DNA of 6,126 bases. It comes from SOKG01 sp964502665. Its GTDB lineage: Bacteria; Chloroflexota; Dehalococcoidia; SZUA-161. The DNA is taken from the NCBI GenBank assembly GCA_964502665.1, contig CAZCXP010000144.1, forward strand, positions 1-6,126. The letters run 5' to 3'. The notes under the pieces were generated by a model. That model did not search any database. It was not told where the DNA came from and saw only the letters and a program-made list of their open reading frames with translations. Each line of letters begins with the position of its first letter. The stretch's first letter is position 1. This document shows positions 5,106-6,126 of this stretch, piece by piece. A program made the translations under genes and the position numbers.

Positions 5106-5954
5106 TCAAACCGTTAGCTGCATGCCGTCGTAGGCAAAGCGGATCATTCCACCATCAGATTCTAAGGCGCGATAATCGTCATAGCTCCGGTTCCAGTATT
5201 CCTCCAAATGAACAAAGAGGACCTTTTTGGCCTGGAGGCGTTTGGCCAGGTCCAGGGTTTGCTCGAATGTGTAGAGGGTTCTTCTGGAGATATGTTCGGC
5301 GGGGTACCTGAAACCATGCTTCAGCCCTTTCTCAAATATCCCTGGCTGGATGATCAGCAGATCAGCTCTTTGAACCTCGTTCCGATGCTCGGGGAAGGGC
5401 TTGATATCGCAGGGAGCGTAGACCACTTTGCGCCCTGACTTCTCAAAGACGTAAACGAAGGCCACCTGACGACCCCGGTCAACCGGGATAGCCGTGATCC
5501 GAACGTCTCCGATCTGGACCCTGTCCTGAAAAAGCATGAGCCTGACAAAGCCGCTTTCCTGGTAGAAGTCGATCTGGGGACCAAACTGAGACCGGATCCC
5601 CCTCAGTGGTCCGCTGAGCTGCTCAGGGAGCAGCAAACAGGTCTGCTTTTGCGGATAAGCACGCCAGGTGCGAAAATCGAGCGCGATCTGCTCTACTACC
5701 CGCAACCCTTCTACATGATCAGGGTCCAGGTGGGTAAAGGTCAGGTAGTCGAGGCGGCGGATACGCGCCCGATTGAGCAAACTTATGATCTCCGCCGGCG
5801 TGTCGATTAAGAGGTCGATGTCATGAAGAAAAGCGGATGGTCCTGCCCTGGCATAGGGAACGCCCTTCTTCCTGGCCTCCCGGCAGACCCGGCATCGGCA
5901 GAGTGGTTTGGGGATGACCATGCACCCCCCTGAGCCCAAGATGGTCCACTTCAT
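5106..5954 (-). CDS. PhnP-like metallo-beta-lactamase-fold hydrolase, variant metal motif
   Basis: The 282-residue protein begins MKWTILGSGG, the usual first strand of PhnP-like MBL hydrolases. C19-x-C21-xx-C24 matches the structural zinc Cys cluster of PhnP, and His220 (PAEHIS) may complete it. The metal signature, normally HxHxDH, reads HLDPDH (75-80), so the second His is Asp77. Asp182 (CDIKPF) and His249 (FVHLEE) fit the bridging Asp and last His. The His expected after the middle strands is absent; IPVDRG (156-161) puts Asp159 near that place. PhnP itself cleaves cyclic ribose phosphates in phosphonate use, but no phn genes are nearby, so the substrate is unknown. I chose ATG at 5954 because it fits the family N-terminus. 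An in-frame TTG at 6023 would add 23 residues encoded largely by the heptamer repeat. No strong Shine-Dalgarno site is visible. The gene converges on the lipocalin-like gene with 28 bp between their stops and no clear terminator there. Confidence 0.82.
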   Translation of the reverse strand: MKWTILGSGGCMVIPKPLCRCRVCREARKKGVPYARAGPSAFLHDIDLLIDTPAEIISLLNRARIRRLDYLTFTHLDPDHVEGLRVVEQIALDFRTWRAYPQKQTCLLLPEQLSGPLRGIRSQFGPQIDFYQESGFVRLMLFQDRVQIGDVRITAIPVDRGRQVAFVYVFEKSGRKVVYAPCDIKPFPEHRNEVQRADLLIIQPGIFEKGLKHGFRYPAEHISRRTLYTFEQTLDLAKRLQAKKVLFVHLEEYWNRSYDDYRALESDGGMIRFAYDGMQLTV

Positions 5955-5965
5955 GACTACAACTT

Positions 5966-6000
5966 TGAAAAGTGAAGATTGCAAAGTGCAAAAGGCAAAA
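5966..6000. repeat. Five degenerate tandem heptamers
   Basis: The plus strand reads as five adjacent 7-mers: TGAAAAG, TGAAGAT, TGCAAAG, TGCAAAA and GGCAAAA (consensus about TGCAAAR). It is AT-rich against GC-rich surroundings and ends 11 bp upstream of the leftward MBL start codon. It may affect local DNA bending or expression, or be a slippage-derived spacer. Confidence 0.55.
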
Positions 6001-6012
6001 TTATTTCGCCTT
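5992..6012 (-). other. Hairpin in the leader of the MBL-fold hydrolase gene
   Basis: In minus-strand RNA, AAGGCGAAA (6012-6004) pairs with TTTTGCCTT (6000-5992) over 9 bp including one G-U pair, with loop TAA. On the plus strand the stem has an A-C mismatch, so it is better as minus-strand RNA. No U-run follows, which argues against a terminator. It overlaps the last heptamer and lies about 40 nt before the start codon. Confidence 0.4.
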
Positions 6013-6046
6013 CCCTTTGGCAACTGTTGTGAAAATCGATTTTCTT

Positions 6047-6126
6047 CCGTTCGCCCTGAGCCCCCGCGTAGGCGGGGGGCCGTTCATGGTTCGACCCCGA
6101 CGGGTCGGGGTCCTGAGCGGAGCCGA
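6047..6126. repeat. GC-rich palindromic dispersed-repeat-type element (runs to the window edge)
   Basis: Two strong hairpins lie side by side. The first is CCCCCGC (6061-6067), loop GTAG, GCGGGGG (6072-6078). The second is GACCCCGAC (6093-6101), GG, GTCGGGGTC (6104-6112). A direct repeat CCTGAGC occurs at 6055-6061 and 6112-6118. The motifs CGTTCGCCCTGAG and CGTTCATGGTTCGAC are of the kind seen in multicopy intergenic palindromic repeats in many bacterial genomes. The element lacks coding potential and probably continues past base 6126. The first hairpin shares its arms with the one at 456-472. Confidence 0.55.

Noticed and set aside
5080..5108. TGAGAA/TTCTCA arms between the convergent stops as a bidirectional terminator
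   Set aside because: Six pairs around a 17-base loop with no U-run is too weak.
1..6126. CRISPR array, tRNA, rRNA, insertion sequence
   Set aside because: No regularly spaced repeats, no tRNA T-loop/acceptor pattern, no rRNA motifs, and no transposase frame were found on either strand.

Overview
The window looks like chromosomal DNA of a moderately GC-rich bacterium, probably with a Gram-negative-type envelope because it encodes an apparently exported lipocalin-like protein. Starts are ATG, GTG and TTG with Shine-Dalgarno sites of the AGGAGG type, and sigma70-like promoters are visible. I cannot assign a phylum from the sequence. It could be an uncultured lineage such as Methylomirabilota or Chloroflexota, but that is only an impression.

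Layout. (1) Bases 1-110 hold the 3' end of an unrecognised rightward gene. (2) Bases 111-1543 are a long gene-poor stretch. It has a good promoter (256-284), followed at once by four same-direction DnaA-box-like 9-mers (287-350), then GC-rich and mutually exclusive hairpins, and one plausible small leftward gene (894-1244). That small gene and the next rightward gene appear to share a divergent promoter region (1381-1461). (3) Bases 1544-2680 encode a glycerate 2-kinase (GarK/GlxK family). (4) Bases 2805-3791 encode a ketol-acid reductoisomerase (KARI) homologue in which several isomerase active-site residues are replaced. (5) Bases 4046-5077 encode an exported CrtC/AttH-type lipocalin-like protein. 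(6) Bases 5106-5954, on the opposite strand and convergent with it, encode a PhnP-like metallo-beta-lactamase-fold hydrolase with an altered metal motif. (7) Bases 5966-6126 hold a degenerate heptamer array, a hairpin, and a GC-rich palindromic element of dispersed-repeat type that reaches the window edge.

How the parts may work together. The most interesting pairing is glycerate kinase followed by the KARI-like protein. Authentic KARI is known to reduce 2-keto acids, including hydroxypyruvate, as a side activity. The KARI-like protein keeps the Rossmann fold and some Mg ligands but lacks the residues needed for alkyl migration, so it could be a plain 2-keto-acid reductase that supplies glycerate to the kinase. 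This is inference: the two genes are 124 bp apart and need not be co-transcribed. The DnaA-box cluster in the long gene-poor region is the other strong signal. It could be part of a replication origin or a DnaA-controlled promoter.
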